Assembly (NCBI GenBank): GCA_964035575.1
Contig: OZ037840.1
Span: forward strand, 310,001-374,000
Origin: Rhynchopus sp. YZ270_cl-10
Taxonomy: Eukaryota; Euglenozoa; Diplonemea; Diplonemida; Diplonemidae
Length of the DNA stretch: 64,000 nt
Reading direction: 5' to 3'
Shown: positions 10,085-21,370 of the stretch, one piece after another
Position numbering within the stretch: position 1 is the stretch's first letter
Layout of the letters: each line of letters begins with the position of its first letter
The notes under the pieces: generated by a model
The model's input: only the letters and a program-made list of their open reading frames with translations
The model's database searches: none
What the model was told of the DNA's origin: nothing
Made by a program: the position numbers and the translations under genes

Positions 10085-10768
10085 ACTATTTTTTTTTAAT
10101 AATTTCGGTGTCAGAGGGAAGTAAAAAAACATGGGGGACCTCAGCACATATTTCAAAAAGAGGGGGAAATGTTGAAAAATCAGCATTTTTTGTAAGGACA
10201 GTTACGCATCTCTGTGAAGAAAAACGTAGCGTGTCACGTTTTTTTGTTTGTTTGTTTTTTAAACAATCAACAACACCGCACAAAAGGGGGTGTCGTCAAT
10301 GGCGAACTGCATGAGCGTGGATGTGAGTCTCAAACCAATCGATGGAGGGTATTTGGATTTTTTTTTTCTAAATGAATCCCCCAAGGAATAATTTGGTTTT
10401 AAACAGACAATCGAAAATGAAAGTTTATGAGATGAGCCTAAGCCTCTCGTGCTTAGTCACCTTACACGAAAAGAATGATTTCATACATTCTTTTCTGAAC
10501 GAAAAGAAGGCAAAGAAAGGGTGCGAAAAATGTAAAAAGAAGTATTTTCATCATATATGCAATCAATAAATTGATAGTATATGGTGAGGGATCAACAAAA
10601 ATGGTCCCATCTTTCTTTATGGTGTGTGTTTTGCAAAACGTAGCAAAGAAGAGAAAAAAAAAAAAAAAACAACATAAGATAAGAGCGAGGTAGGTAAGAG
10701 AGTCTTTTTTTTTTCATAATGAGCAAAATCACAAATTACAAAACAAAACAGCGGGGCCGCCACCTAGC
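10085..10768. other. Gene-free stretch
   Basis: AT-rich. It contains a copy of the CTAAGC hairpin motif (10437-10461), and a short repeat (GATAGTATATGGTGAGGGATCA, near 10573) that recurs at 38011. No gene seen. Confidence 0.6.
10437..10461 (+). repeat. CTAAGC hairpin motif
   Basis: CTAAGC-CTCTCGT-GCTTAG folds as a 6-bp stem with a 7-nt loop, preceded by a TTAT(A)GATGA word and followed by TCACC. Close copies are at 33741, 40138, 54653 and 61872. Function unknown; it could be a conserved RNA end or a SINE fragment. Confidence 0.65.
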
Positions 10769-11310
10769 AAAGTTCTGTTGATGGTCAACAGAACTTTTTG
10801 AAAACAAAAAAAAAAAAAAAAAACAAAAAAAAAAGTTCTGTTGAGTGGTTCAGACCCGTTCTACTTGTCAAAAAATCTCAGGAGAAGAAGATATGGAGAG
10901 GTGAGTGCTCAAACGTCCCAAAAAAGTTAAAATCGGGTGGTGGAAAAAAAAAAAAGTTGCGTACCGTGCGCCTGCGGCGCAAGCAACTCCCACCACCAAC
11001 GCAGTTCCATTATATGGGAACACTTTTTTTGTAATTGTTGCGTACCGTGGCTTCGCCAGGAACCTTTGGTTACCATGACCGCTGCTTACTGATAAGAAGG
11101 CTGACACCACTACGGCTTGTGGACGGCCACCGTAGAGTACAATGTACAGCCTGGTGAGAGGGAAAGAGCAAATGTCGCTGATTCGGAGGAACTCTGACCG
11201 GGCTTGGGGAACATGCGTCTCTCCGCAGGAGGCCACGAGAAGGTGCTTTGTAGGGGTTTTCGCGCGAAGCGCGAAATTTTTTTTTTTGGACCATCAACAG
11301 AACTTTTTCA
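10769..11310. mobile_element. Probable TIR element with AGTTCTGTTGA ends and GNA hairpins
   Basis: A 13-bp perfect palindrome around AGTTCTGTTGA with a TGG loop (10769-10797) is followed by GTTCTGTTGAGTGG (10834). The right side has CCATCAACAGAAC (about 11290). Between them are hairpins at 10967-10981 (TGC loop), 11048-11058 (TTC loop) and 11258-11276 (8-bp stem, GAA loop). The middle is related to the repeats at 2215 and 19020. TSD not found. Confidence 0.55.
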
Positions 11311-11738
11311 AAACCCAAAATCCTGGCGGCGGGGCTGAAACAAAACAAAAAAAAAAAAAAAAAAATTGTTTGAGGGGCAAAAAAAATCCTTTGGTGCGAA
11401 AAGGTGTGGAAAAGGGTAAAAAAAATATGAGAAAAAAAAAAAACGAACGAAACAGAAAGAAGAAAAGAAAAGAAAAGAAAAGAAAAGAAAAGAGCAACTG
11501 ACAGGTGCATTTCCACAGTTTCCGCATTTTTTTCGTATTTTTTTGATGATTTATTGGACACGGATATCGCAATAGTGAAAACGGTTTTTTAAAACAAATA
11601 AAATACAAAAAAATGCTTTTTCAGCCAGACCATTTTTTGGAGGATTGGAGGGACCTCGTTGCAGCAGGAATGGGGGACTCAGCATATCGTAAACAAACGA
11701 CAGCACAACGAAAAAAAAATGTGCAAAAATACATAGTT

Positions 11739-11923
11739 CGTAGTCCCGCCTGAGTCCGCCTGAGTTGAGACGGACCTACGGCCTAGTCCGCCTGACTCGG
11801 GTGGACTTGAGACGGACCTGGCGGACTCAGTGAAAAGTCCGCCTCAAGTTCGTCTCAACTCGGGGCGGGTCAGGATGGGGATGGGGGGGGTTTTTTTTTT
11901 GGCGGACTCAGGTGGACTACGTA
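11739..11923. mobile_element. Small TIR/foldback element
   Basis: The ends TAGTCCCGCCTGAGTCCGCC and GGCGGACTCAGGTGGACTA are inverted repeats. The interior repeats GTCCGCCTGAG and GAGACGGAC in both orientations. No coding capacity. Confidence 0.65.
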
Positions 11924-12486
11924 GATGAAAATGTGTCCTTTTTTATTTTTTGTTTTTTGGACATGAAGAAATGTGAATAGAACGGAAGAAGGACAAGAGA
12001 AAGGTTTCTGAACTATACATGTATGTTTGAAGTCTTGGACTTTAAAAATAAAAAATCAGACGCACAGAAAAATAAAGAAGAAAATTTTTATTTTTTGAAA
12101 ACACAAAACCTCTGTGCATACGTATCCACATGGGCATAGGCAAACCGTACAAAAAAGGGGGGTTTTGGGTCACATTGCGACACAGTAAATGTGGGATGAG
12201 TTGGCTACATAAAAAAGGTAGTCAAGTGTATTTTGAGGGTTTCATGCACGTTTGTACAGATAGGGAGGGGATGTTGAGAAAAAATAATTTTAACAAAAAA
12301 TGTTGAAAAATCAGCATTTTTCCTTTTGTTGTTGTTGTTGTTGTTTGCAGCAAATCTGTAACAAAGAAAATTCGAAATTGCAACTACGCAAAAAAAAAAA
12401 ACTACAAGATAACGCAAACTTAAGCTTCAAGATACAATCAAGAATAACGGCCGCCATGGTAAGCAAAAAATAGCCTGTTTGGTGAG
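11924..12486. other. Gene-free stretch
   Basis: AT-rich with A and T runs and a short (TTG)n tract near 12327. No feature identified. Confidence 0.55.
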
Positions 12487-12597
12487 TAAAAGGAGAAAAA
12501 GGCTTTTTCCGTTGATTGCTCAATTACCCCTGTTGGACGGGGGCGATTTGACAACCGTATCGGAGGAAACATTTCTCCTTTAAAGCTACGCTTTGTA
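12487..12597 (+). repeat. Dispersed repeat, copy 1 (other copy at 34.4 kb)
   Basis: AAGGCTTTTTCCGTTGA..., a ...GACCGTATC..GAGGAAA... stretch and ...TTTCTCCTTTAAA... recur at 34406-34503 with about 80 percent identity by eye. No TIR recognised. Confidence 0.6.
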
Positions 12598-12800
12598 GGT
12601 ATAAAACAAAATGCTCGACCCACTCTCGGCGGGCCCGTATGGGGGGAAAAAAACCGCCGCGAAAAAAAAAAATGTAAAAAAAGGGGGAAATTCATTCCGA
12701 ACCGAAACTATGGGAGAACCAGTCCATTCGGAACCGGGTACCGGAGAACCGGGGTACCGGGAAAACAGACGGTTCATAAGGTTCCCCTCACACTAGTGAT

Positions 12801-12893
12801 AGCTGTAACTGTGATGATAATACAGAATACATATCACAACACAGCTGCATTGTGTATTATGTATTATGATAAGGCAATCATCACAGTTACAGC
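12801..12893. mobile_element. MITE with GGCTGTAACTGTGATGA ends
   Basis: The left end AGCTGTAACTGTGATGA and right end TCATCACAGTTACAGCC are inverted repeats around an AT-rich interior that is itself partly palindromic (ATACATATCACA). A related, shorter element is at 54230-54280. Confidence 0.7.
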
Positions 12894-12924
12894 CAACCAC
12901 CACCTCACACACCACACCCCCCTC

Positions 12925-15900
12925 TCACAACTGCAACTGCGCACTTCCTAGTTGCTGCCCCCTTCTCGTTGAACTCCACCCATGTGTATGCGAGCGGGTT
13001 GGGCTGAGCAGGTCGTACGAGGACCCTTCCCTTCCTCCTAACCCAAAGGTTCCCCCAAGGAGTGACCCACCACCACCACCTACCTCCGAAAGGATACTTC
13101 CCTCTCTGAGCGTTCCGTGTAGGGCACTGTTGTAGAATGATGCTGAGTGACCGAAGGATGTTGAGATTGGCAGGCTTTCGAAGTCCTCTTCCAGCATAGT
13201 GCATTTTGCGTCCTTGCGTTGTTGGATTATGTTTGCTTCAAGTGTGTCACGCTTTCCTGCAACGAGAACATAAATTTCGGTCACAATATCGGCAAGAATT
13301 TTGACAGTAATCACCGCCATAGTGCACAACAGCAACTTCGCTGCGGTGCCAAAAAGCCAGGACGATTCGTCTCCTTGGAAATACGCTACCGCCATCATAA
13401 GCATGGCAGAAGTTTGAATACCATTGATCACCACCCCCGCAGCGCTGTCTCGTGCACGACAGTGAGGCCAGAGTGTCCCTTCGAGGACCATCATTGTGAA
13501 GAAGATGAAGGCAGAGAACAATTTGATGTATCCACACCCTATCATGTGTGTGGGCTCCACGCTTTGTACTGCAGACAACGCGAAGGCCCCGGCGTACTCG
13601 ATCGCTAGGTACCATACGGTTGGTTGGCGGAATGTTCGGATGGTGGCGGAGAAGCGTTCCACAAAACGTTTTTCGGTGACTCCGGTGTTGACCCATTCCC
13701 CTGCTCCGATGGTTGCGATGATGAAAGGATTGGTGCGATTAGAGGCTATCGCGTAGACCCCAAACCCATTGCGTATCCCATTGAGCACCGCACGCACCGT
13801 TATAATAGGGACAACAACGCAAAGAACCATCGCAGCGCACCCTATTACCCTCTCCACGTTGTCTTGCGGATGTAACGTCAAATTCATTGATGCATATGTC
13901 ACCGATTGGTAAAATGTTTGAAACACAAAAAGTGGGGCAGAAGGGAGGCGTAGGAGACCCTGAGTATCGAGACCTTGAAAGAAAGATGTGCAGCACATAG
14001 GACCTGCCGCCTTCGCAAGGCGAAGGAAGAGGTAGGACAGCACAGCAAACCCGATGGTGATAAGCGCGTTGCCCAGCAGTGCGCCGGCTGCCTCCGAACC
14101 GTTAACGACAAGGCCGGTGGGGTTCAGTTCGCGTGGAAACTTTTTGCCGCGCTGTGCACCATAGGTGCACCACTGTCCTACCAATGCCAGCTGCATGGCA
14201 GACGCTGCCCCTGAAGGCGATCCCAACACGGAGATGGCCGCAGAGGCGCCCAACACCTTGCGTGACGCAGCTGCGTCCTCTTGGTATGCTGCCTGCACAT
14301 CCGGAACAGCTGTCTCATTGATAGGCGTTTCGGCCTCCGCAGCTAAGGGTGGGGCTGTTGTCTCTGGTGTAGATGTAGGTGGTGGTGGTGGTGGTGGTGG
14401 TAGTGTGTCCACATCCGTGGGTGCAGTGGAGGTCGGTGGCGGCAACGTGCTCTGCACCCTGTCGTCCTGCGGTGTAGGTGTCGGTGGTGCGGACGTCAAC
14501 GGAGAGAACGTAGGTGCCGCAGTGTCCCCTGCTGCGCTCCCAGAGGCGTCTGGTGGGTATGTGGAAGGTGCCAGTGTGGAAGGGGCTGGTGTCAGTGGTG
14601 TGGATGTTAGTGGATGGGGTGTGCTTGGTGAAGGTGTGGCTGGGCTAGGTGTCGCCGGGCTTGGTGTGATGGGGCTCAGGGTTGCCGGGCTGAGTGTCAG
14701 TGGAGCTGGTGTTGGTGGACTAGGTGTAGGTGGGCTTGGTGTAAGCGGCGCTGGAGTCGGCGGACTAGGCGCCAATGGACTCGGTGTCGGCGGACTTTGT
14801 ACTGCCGGCGCAGGTGTCAACGGAGCTGGTGTCGGTGGACTGGGTGCCACGGGACTGGGCGTTGACGGGCCTCCTGGACTAGGTGTGCTAGGGCTTGATG
14901 TCGGAGGACTCAGTGTCAACGGACTGGATGTGGGTGGACTGGGCGACGACGGCACAGGAGTCGGTTGACTAGGTGTGGAGGGGCTTAGTGGGCTTAACGT
15001 AAGTGGCGCAGGTGTCAGCGGAACTGGTGTCACTGGGCTAGCTGTTGGCGGGCTGGGTGTCAGTGGTGCTGGTGTGGGTGGATTAGGTGTTGCCGGCGCA
15101 GGTGTTAACGGAGCTGGTGTCGGTGGACTCAGCGTCGGCGGACTTGGCGTCAGTGGCGCTGGTGTGGGTGGTGCCGGTGTTGCCGGCGCAGGTGTTACCG
15201 GAGCTGGTGTCACTGGACTGGGTGTTAGCGGGCTAGGTGTCGCTGGACTCGGTGTCAGTGGAGCTGGTGTCGGCGGGCTTAATGTCGCGGGACTAGGTGT
15301 GAGCGGGCTGGGCGTCAATGGCGCTGGGGTCTGCGGACTAGGCGTCACTGGACTCGGTGTCGGCGGATTGGGTGTTGCCGGCGCAGGTGTCAACGGAGCT
15401 GGTGTCGGTGGACTGGGTGTCAGTGGCGCTGGTGTGGGAGGAGCTGGTGTTGGTGGTGCCGGTGTCGGCGGAGCTGGTGTCAGTGGTGCAGGTGTAGGTG
15501 GTGCAGGTGTTGGTGGTGCAGGTGACGGCGGAGCTGGTGTCAGTGGTGCAAGTGTAGGTGGTGCTGGTGTTGGTGGTGACGGTGTCGGCGGAGCTGGTGT
15601 TGGTGGAGCTGGTGTCGGTGGTGCCGGTGTTGGTGGCGCTGGTGTTGGTGGTGACGGTGTCGGCGGAGCTGGTGTAGGTGGTGCAGGTGTAGGTGGAGCT
15701 GGTGTGGGCGGGCTTGGTGTCGGTGGACTCGGCGTGAGCGGCGCCAACGTGACAACCTCGAAGTACCACGTCCCGCTGGTGAGGATGTCGAAGTCTGCTG
15801 GGCCGCCTACGAAACCTGCACCACCTGAGAAGACTTCACTCTCGTGCAGCACGTCCAGCGACGAGACGTACCAATCATCCGACCCACGCAGGGTCAGCGA

Positions 15901-17689
15901 GACTGTCGACACGTCTGTTGGGGGGAACGGACAGAAGACGTCAACATGCAGCACCCCGCCTGCTTCGGATGAGTTCGGCAGGCCTGCTGAGCAGAGCAGG
16001 CCCCCACGCGACGTCACCTCGATGTCGACGAGGTCTGCTGTCGACTGTCCGTAGTGCGCATCCGACGTGATCGCCAGACGGATTGCGTACTGGCGGTACC
16101 ACACACTCCCCGACAGCACACCGGTGTCCACCAGGAAGGCAGGCACGGTACGCGCCACCCACTGCATCCACCGCGCAGACGTCACCCCCGCCACTGTCAC
16201 AACCTCATACACCTCCACTGCCGTCACCTCCCAGTTGTCTCCGCCGGCATGCGTCAGCGTCAAGGTCTCCACCGCCGGCACTCCAAAGGGGCACGAATTC
16301 TGCAGCACAACCTCCAACCCCCCCGCAGCTGGCACTGTGGTGGTGGTCACGACACAGTCCACACCATCACGGTTGCGTGCCGTGAGGGAGAAGGGGACGG
16401 TGGAGGCGGAGCCTGTAGTCGTGGAGGTCGTGAAGCGGAAGGCACCGGGGGCAGGGTCGGGCAGGGAGAAGCTTAGAAGGGGGAGCTCCCACTCTTCGCT
16501 TACTGGGCAGGTACCGCTGCTTGCATGCACGCAGCCGGAGTCTTGTGTACCACCGACATAAAGCTGGTACCACGCAGTACCATCATAGTAGATAACGCGG
16601 GCTACTTGCCAGCGGTTCGGCTCGAGCGCCGTCGCCCACACACTGCGCAGCTCGGATGGAGGAAATTGGCACAACGCGCTCACCTCGACAATCTGCCCTG
16701 GCAGTACGCTGCCCGCAATGTGCAGAAGACACTCCTCACCACGGGTGGACTCCGCAGTGAGCTTGCGGAGTCCTGAAGAGGTGCTTGGGCCTGTGGAAAG
16801 GGGGTGGGGTGGGAAAGTGTTGTTGTGAAGTTGTGGAATAAGAGAAAAATATTGGATGCGTCTTTCTTGCATCATGGGAAAGGGAAAGGGCAAAGACTGA
16901 AGAAGTAAATTTGATGTGACAGCGACAAGTGTATGCGGGACACAAAAAAAAAAGGTTTGTGTGAACCAAGCCGCGGTTTTGTTAATTGCAGCATCCTCAC
17001 ATCTAAAGGAAAAAAACAAAAACAAAAACAAAAAGCGCATATATCTGGTGTTCATAACCCACTGTATAAACTCATATAAACTTCCCATCTCCTGGGGTAC
17101 CTGGGGGTTTTGGGTTCTTGATTTTTCAAGCCGTTTTTCACGTTTTGTTCTCCCCTTTTTGCCAATCCAGCCAAAAAAAACCCCCCCTCATCAGACATCA
17201 GACCCTAAACTTCCCATATCCACCCCCCTTCTGGATACACCACATACCTGTGAAAAACTTCACCGTCACCACATACGCTAGATACCAATTCACTGCCTCA
17301 ATCAGCGGTCTGGACGACGAGATATCCACCCAGCTTGTCAGCGAACGTGTCACGGGTGTCCACCACTTTACAAACCCACTTCCCAAATCGACCTCCGTGA
17401 AATCCGGCCGCCACCCGTTGCCACTGAGCGCGGTTACCTGCAGGCGGTACATATCACCATCACTGAAGGGACAGCCCCGTGTAAACGTCTCCACCTGCCC
17501 CAGTGTTGGCATTGCCTGCTGCCCCAACAGGCACGCCGTCCCTGCACGGTCGTAGGCCTCAAATATGAGGTCCCCGGTGGTTGGAGCACTCCCGGTGCTT
17601 GCAGTCGTGACGCGGACGGACAGTGCAATGACATGTCTAGGCTGCTCGCAGATGAACAAGAGGGCAAGCAACGTGACACCCCACCGCAT
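12925..17689 (-). CDS. Large multi-TM surface protein with P/T-rich stalk (two exons)
   Basis: Exon 1 (17689-17248) starts [16 protein letters not shown], a signal peptide. It ends at a GTATGT donor; the intron (17247-16791) ends in a Y-rich tract and CACAG, and exon 2 runs to 12925, giving 1435 residues in frame. An alternative AG 18 nt further on also stays in frame. After the signal come four related repeats of about 115 residues, each with G..V...C(P/Q)F...W.V (for example GCPFSDG, LCQFPPS, SCPFGVP, FCPFPPT), probably beta-sandwich ectodomains. Residues about 497-967 are a (T-P-x-P-P) stalk, likely O-glycosylated. The last 430 residues hold six or seven membrane segments and a Gly-rich tail. 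This layout recalls large surface families of kinetoplastids and relatives such as DGF-1; that is inference. Ligand and function are unknown. Confidence 0.85.
16791..17247 (-). other. Intron of the surface-protein gene
   Basis: 457 bp on the minus strand. The donor is GTATGT after CACAG and the acceptor CCCCCTTTCCACAG. Splicing joins phase 1 codons and continues the ectodomain repeat ([14 protein letters not shown] to the next unit), which supports the junction. An internal (AAAAAC)n tract is present. Confidence 0.85.
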
Positions 17690-17707
17690 CGTGTCTTATT
17701 GGTTGAA

Positions 17708-17725
17708 CTACAAACGAAATTGTGT
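17708..17725 (-). promoter_or_regulatory. Probable splice (trans-splice) acceptor before the surface-protein gene
   Basis: On the minus strand TTTCGTTTGTAG precedes an 18-nt leader to the ATG at 17689. A spliced-leader acceptor is inferred from the same arrangement at the three cyclase genes. Confidence 0.45.
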
Positions 17726-18045
17726 ATCTTTTCTTTTTGAAATGTGAGGTCACCTTGGGGTTGTGTGTAGGGGTAGTTTGAAATGCCAATCAAAATTAAG
17801 AGAGGGGTATGAAAGAGACGGTAAACGTGCAAACACCTCACCGGTTCAATATTTACCAAGAGTTTGTAATTTTATTTCCCAAAATAAAGTGCCAAAAGCC
17901 AAATTGCTTAGGAGATTGTGACCCTTGCGTGATGGGTGTGTGGGGAGGTGAATGGTGGTGGTAAACAAAAACTTTTTGGTCGTAGTCTTCTTATTTTACG
18001 AACCATTAGGAGGAGAGCGCCCAAACGGGGGGGAAAGCCACTCGC

Positions 18046-18215
18046 GGGTTTTTGCATTTTTTGGTGCCCAAAAACCCAACCCAGGGGTCGAATTTTTCAC
18101 GGATTTTTTTTTTTTTCTGAGATTTTTTTGGTTTTTTGACAAGGCGTTGGCCCATACATTTTGACAGGTACAGGTGGATTTTTGTACAGAAAATGACCGG
18201 GGAATAAATTTGTGA
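18046..18215 (+). repeat. Dispersed repeat, copy 1 (other copy at 41.67 kb)
   Basis: TTTTTGGTGCCCAAAAACCC, AGGGGTCGAA, TTTTTTGACAAGGCG and GGGGAATAAA occur in the same order and spacing at 41666-41830. No gene or TIR seen. Confidence 0.65.
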
Positions 18216-18598
18216 TGCTAGTGCCCATCAGACAGAAGAGGCACTGAATACGTTGGAAGTCAGAGATAGGAGGCTGAAGGAGTGAGGGGGGGTAAGCAGA
18301 GGGGGAATAAGGAATGAAAAAAAAAAAAAGTTTGACTTCAGACTATCACTAGATAGCAAGCCACGATGTTTTTTTTTTCTTTGCTTTGCAGGATCCTTAA
18401 AAGAGAGCAAAGAGGAAGGAACAATAAAATAAAATAAAATGTGTGGGTGAAGAAGAGGGGTTGCGTAGGGAGTTGAGCCCTATTGGTAGAACTGTATACT
18501 GCGTTGTTGTTGTTGCTGTTGTTGCTATTTCTGAAATAATAATAAAAACTTTGCTGCATGGAAAAGAAGGGGGGTTTTTTTGTTTGGTCATAAACAGG

Positions 18599-18693
18599 GT
18601 TCGAAAAAGTATTTTGCCTAAAAAGTGAAGTACTTTTCCGAAAAGTAATACCAAAAAAAAATACCACTTTTTAAAAAGGTACTTTTCCGAACC
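18599..18693. mobile_element. Tiny TIR element (GGTTCGAAAAAGTA ends)
   Basis: The ends GGTTCGAAAAAGTA and TACTTTTCCGAACC are inverted repeats. The interior is built of AAGTA/TACTT words, so the whole can fold back. Confidence 0.55.
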
Positions 18694-18855
18694 GTGTATA
18701 CACAACATAACGTCGTCAGTATTTATTGAGAATTGCTATTTTTTTGCAGGGGCGGGGGCGAGTGGAGAGGGGGGGGAAAGGAAAAGGGAGCACATTTTGA
18801 AAACCTTTTTTGTGTACTACTGTTTGACACTTCTGTGTAAAAACATTTGTGTACT

Positions 18856-19486
18856 CAGGGTATTATATACGTATAGTAAAACTGGTCAGGCTGACCAGTT
18901 TTTGAAATTTTTGGGGGAAAAAAAAAAAAAAAAAAGTGGGCTGGGGTTTTTTGGGGTTTCGCGACCACTTCTTCCACCCCACCCAAAATCCTGCCTCACG
19001 AAAGGAGACTGAAAGGGAAAAAATTATGCCCGAGCCTCCGAATTGGTCAAACGCCGAAGGAAAAGGAAGCATGCAACATGGCGAAATAATAAAAGTAGCG
19101 TACCGTGCGCCTGCGGCGCAAGATTGCAACCCACCCCTTCCCATGACATAGTTTGGCAGTAAAAATGCGCAATTTTAATCACGTTTTTTCGAAATGTTGC
19201 GTACCGTGGCTTCGCTTTGGGTGTCATGACCGCCCTTTCTTTGTTGTAAATGTACTGAGGTTACTGGCAGTTCGTGTGCCTGGCCATGGAGTTGGATAAC
19301 CGAGGAATTCTCACATTCCGCCGGAGGCCCCCAACTTGAGCTGGGTTGGGGACCCGGGCTCAACCGAGTTTCAACGGAAACCCCCAAAACCAAAAATCCC
19401 CTGTTTAAGTCTTTTGTGGTGAAAAAAAATCCTGAAATCCGGTGACCAGTTTTTTTGAAAATTTGAAAAACCTATATAATACCCTG
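18856..19486. mobile_element. hAT-like MITE, 631 bp
   Basis: The ends CAGGGTATTATATA and TATATAATACCCTG are flanked by GTGTACT on both sides (7 bp; an 8-bp TSD with one change is possible). Just inside the left end is a palindrome AAACTGGTCA-GGC-TGACCAGTTT. The interior (19020-19375) is the reverse complement of the repeat at 2215-2640, with the TGCGCC-TGC-GGCGCA hairpin at 19106-19120. No coding capacity. Confidence 0.75.
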
Positions 19487-19523
19487 GTGTACTTCTACTA
19501 TAAAAAAAAAAAACGTTTTTCTT

Positions 19524-19573
19524 TTGAAACCTTGGTTGTATTAGTGTAGCCACCCTAGAGTGTGCTCCACTAT
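19524..19573 (+). repeat. ACTTGGTTGTATTAG motif copy
   Basis: An uninterrupted copy of the motif GAAACCTTGGTTGTATTAG-TGTAGCCACCC-TAGAGTGTGCTCCAC. It is one of the reference copies showing the original state of the site split by the 6517-10060 element. Confidence 0.7.
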
Positions 19574-19636
19574 ATTAGGTGGTTTTTTGGAGGGCAGGGG
19601 AAACACACACAACAATCAAAAGGGTTTTGTGGGGTG

Positions 19637-19812
19637 TCCCGGGCACGGCGTAATTCAGGTGTAATGGGGTGTAATGGGGCGTAATGGGGTGTAATGTGGG
19701 GTGGCCCGGGGGCACGGCGCTTAGTTTTTACAAAAAAAATTTAAAAAAATCACAAAAATCAAAAAAAAAATCACAAAAAATCACAAATTATCACAAAAAA
19801 TCACAAACAACT
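19637..19812. repeat. Two short tandem arrays: GTGTAATGGG and AATCACAAA
   Basis: Units of GTGTAATGGG (19661-19696) lie between GC-rich CCCGGGCACGG words. They are followed by loosely repeated AATCACAAA units (19745-19812). The same two repeat types recur at 23201-23325 and 20735-21000. Confidence 0.7.
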
Positions 19813-19929
19813 ACTACAAAGTCACGGTACATTTGGTCGACTTCCTGCAATCTGAACAGGGTGGAGATCAATAATCACCACACACTCAGAAGCGAGTAAA
19901 AAAAGCGTAGCCGGCCTCAGACAGTTGTT

Positions 19930-20420
19930 TATCTTGGCGATTGCCAAGGCACGGGAGCTGGCGGAGGCTCCCCAAGCACGAGGTACCGACTCCAACGGAG
20001 GAGGTAGAGGTGGTGTGCGCCGACACTGACGCGACCCCCGTTACCGAAGCGACTCCGGAAACCGACGCGCCCCCCGACTGCAATTTGTTACATTGCGCTG
20101 TCTACAGCACATAGCCGCCACCCACCTGCACACGCTTGTGTTCATTGGAAGGGTCGAGCCGCCTCTCAAGGCGCGTAAGACCAAGCCGCCGCCGCGCAAC
20201 ATCGGATTGGCCGCCCACATGACGCTGTCATCGCAAATGATGGCATGTTCCTTCTCCAATGGATTTATTGGGTGTATGTTATACTGGGACAATGTGGTCA
20301 GATCGTCTTCAGACCTGGAAAAGTGCACGACATATAAAAGCTTCCGACTGCGGCGGGCGGCCCATTTTCACCCTTTTCTTGTTCCTCATCCTCTCTATGT
20401 TTTCACTTGCCCCTGATGCT
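19930..20420 (+). other. Coding-like relic, unidentified
   Basis: This island is GC-rich with codon-like composition. One plus frame reads TEEVEVVCADTDATPVTEAT before a stop near 20105. An overlapping frame stays open to 20416 with VEPPLKARKTKPPPRNIG. The join would need a frame change. It resembles no family I know and could be a decayed transposon gene or an exon of an unseen gene. Confidence 0.3.
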
Positions 20421-20422
20421 GA

Positions 20423-20606
20423 CAAAAATCACGGATTTGTCCATTTCGGCGTATTGACCCCACCACACAACTGTACTGTACTGTATTCCCAATCCCCTGT
20501 GTATACTGCGGAAATTGACCAAAAACGAGAACTTGTCCATTTCGGAAAATTGACCCCACCACTGGCCGGACGGATTCCGGAAATGCAAATGCAAGTGTTT
20601 TCGGCG
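20423..20606 (+). repeat. Two 85-bp modules with an unexpanded TGTGTATAC unit
   Basis: A partial module (20423-20475) and a full one (20513-20606: TTGTCCATTTC, TTGACCCCACCAC, CGGATTCCGGAAATGC). Between them CCTGTGTATACTGCGG is present only once. At 3756 the same spot holds about 25 copies of the 9-mer. Confidence 0.8.
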
Positions 20607-20656
20607 TGACTGTGTATACTCTATGTACTGTACACTACCACAGCACAGGACCTCAT

Positions 20657-20745
20657 AAGCTCTCAGTAAGCTCTCACAGACTCTCACAGGCTCTCGCAGC
20701 CTGTTACGTGTCTCACGGAGACGATCATAGATCACCCAACAAAAA
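20657..20745. repeat. Minisatellite of CTCTCACAG units plus flank
   Basis: CTCTCAGTAAG and CTCTCACAG units repeat about five times. They are followed by ACGGAGACGATCATAGATCA. The reverse complement is the 129-bp insertion in the MULE-like element at 38449-38577. Confidence 0.75.
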
Positions 20746-21000
20746 ATCACAAAAACCAAAAAAAAAAATCACAAACAATCACAAACAATCACACAAAATC
20801 ACAAACAATCACAAAAAATCACAAAAAATCACAAAAACCGAAAAAAAAATCACAAAAAATCACAAAAAATCACAAACAATCACAAACAATCACACAAAAT
20901 CACAAAAACCAAAAAAAAAATCACAAATAATCACAAACAATCACAAAAAACCACAAAAACCAAAAAAAAAATCACAAAAAATCACAAAAAATCACAAGAT
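20735..21000. repeat. AATCACAAA minisatellite, degenerate
   Basis: About 25 irregular 9- to 11-bp units (AATCACAAA, with CACAAAAACC variants). A shorter array is at 19745-19812. The open frame through it (repeating HKITN) is a by-product. Confidence 0.85.
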
Positions 21001-21370
21001 TCTTTTTCATAATGTTGTGACTTTTTGTGATTTTTTCCGAAAAAACACAACGCGCCACTTCCCTGCGCGCCCGGGCCACCCCATAATGGAGTGTAATGGA
21101 GGGAATTTAAACTTTTTGCTTTTTTTGCGTTTTCCCCCCGTTTTTTCAACACGAAAAGTCCAAAAAAGGTGACAACAAATTTTTTTTTGGCGAGTGGAGC
21201 AAAAATAAATTTGCCTGGCTGACCATTGCCGAAGGAATTTTGCACTTTTGACCACAGATTACACGTTGTTTTACGATTTTTTCTATGCACTTATGCGTAC
21301 AGTGCCACCGGTGTTAAATTTTTACTGGCGTGGCTACATAACCGATTCCCCATGTTTCTACCGTGTTTCT

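Larger units (their letters stand above)
17730..18855. other. Gene-free stretch with repeat fragments
   Basis: It holds a repeat shared with 41.7 kb (18046-18215), a CTATCACTAGATAG hairpin motif (18343-18356), a (TAAAA)n tract near 18425, and a small MITE at 18599-18693. No gene seen. Confidence 0.6.

Noticed and set aside
10424-10462. Hammerhead ribozyme in the GATGA..CTAAGC motif
   Set aside because: The core CUGAUGA / GAAA / NUH arrangement is missing in all copies.
14165-16561. Plus-strand Gly/Val-rich frames (GVSGAGVGG) of 267, 359 and 164 codons
   Set aside because: They are antisense to the TP-rich stalk and neighbouring exon of the surface protein, whose minus frame carries the signal peptide, TM segments and a working splice junction.
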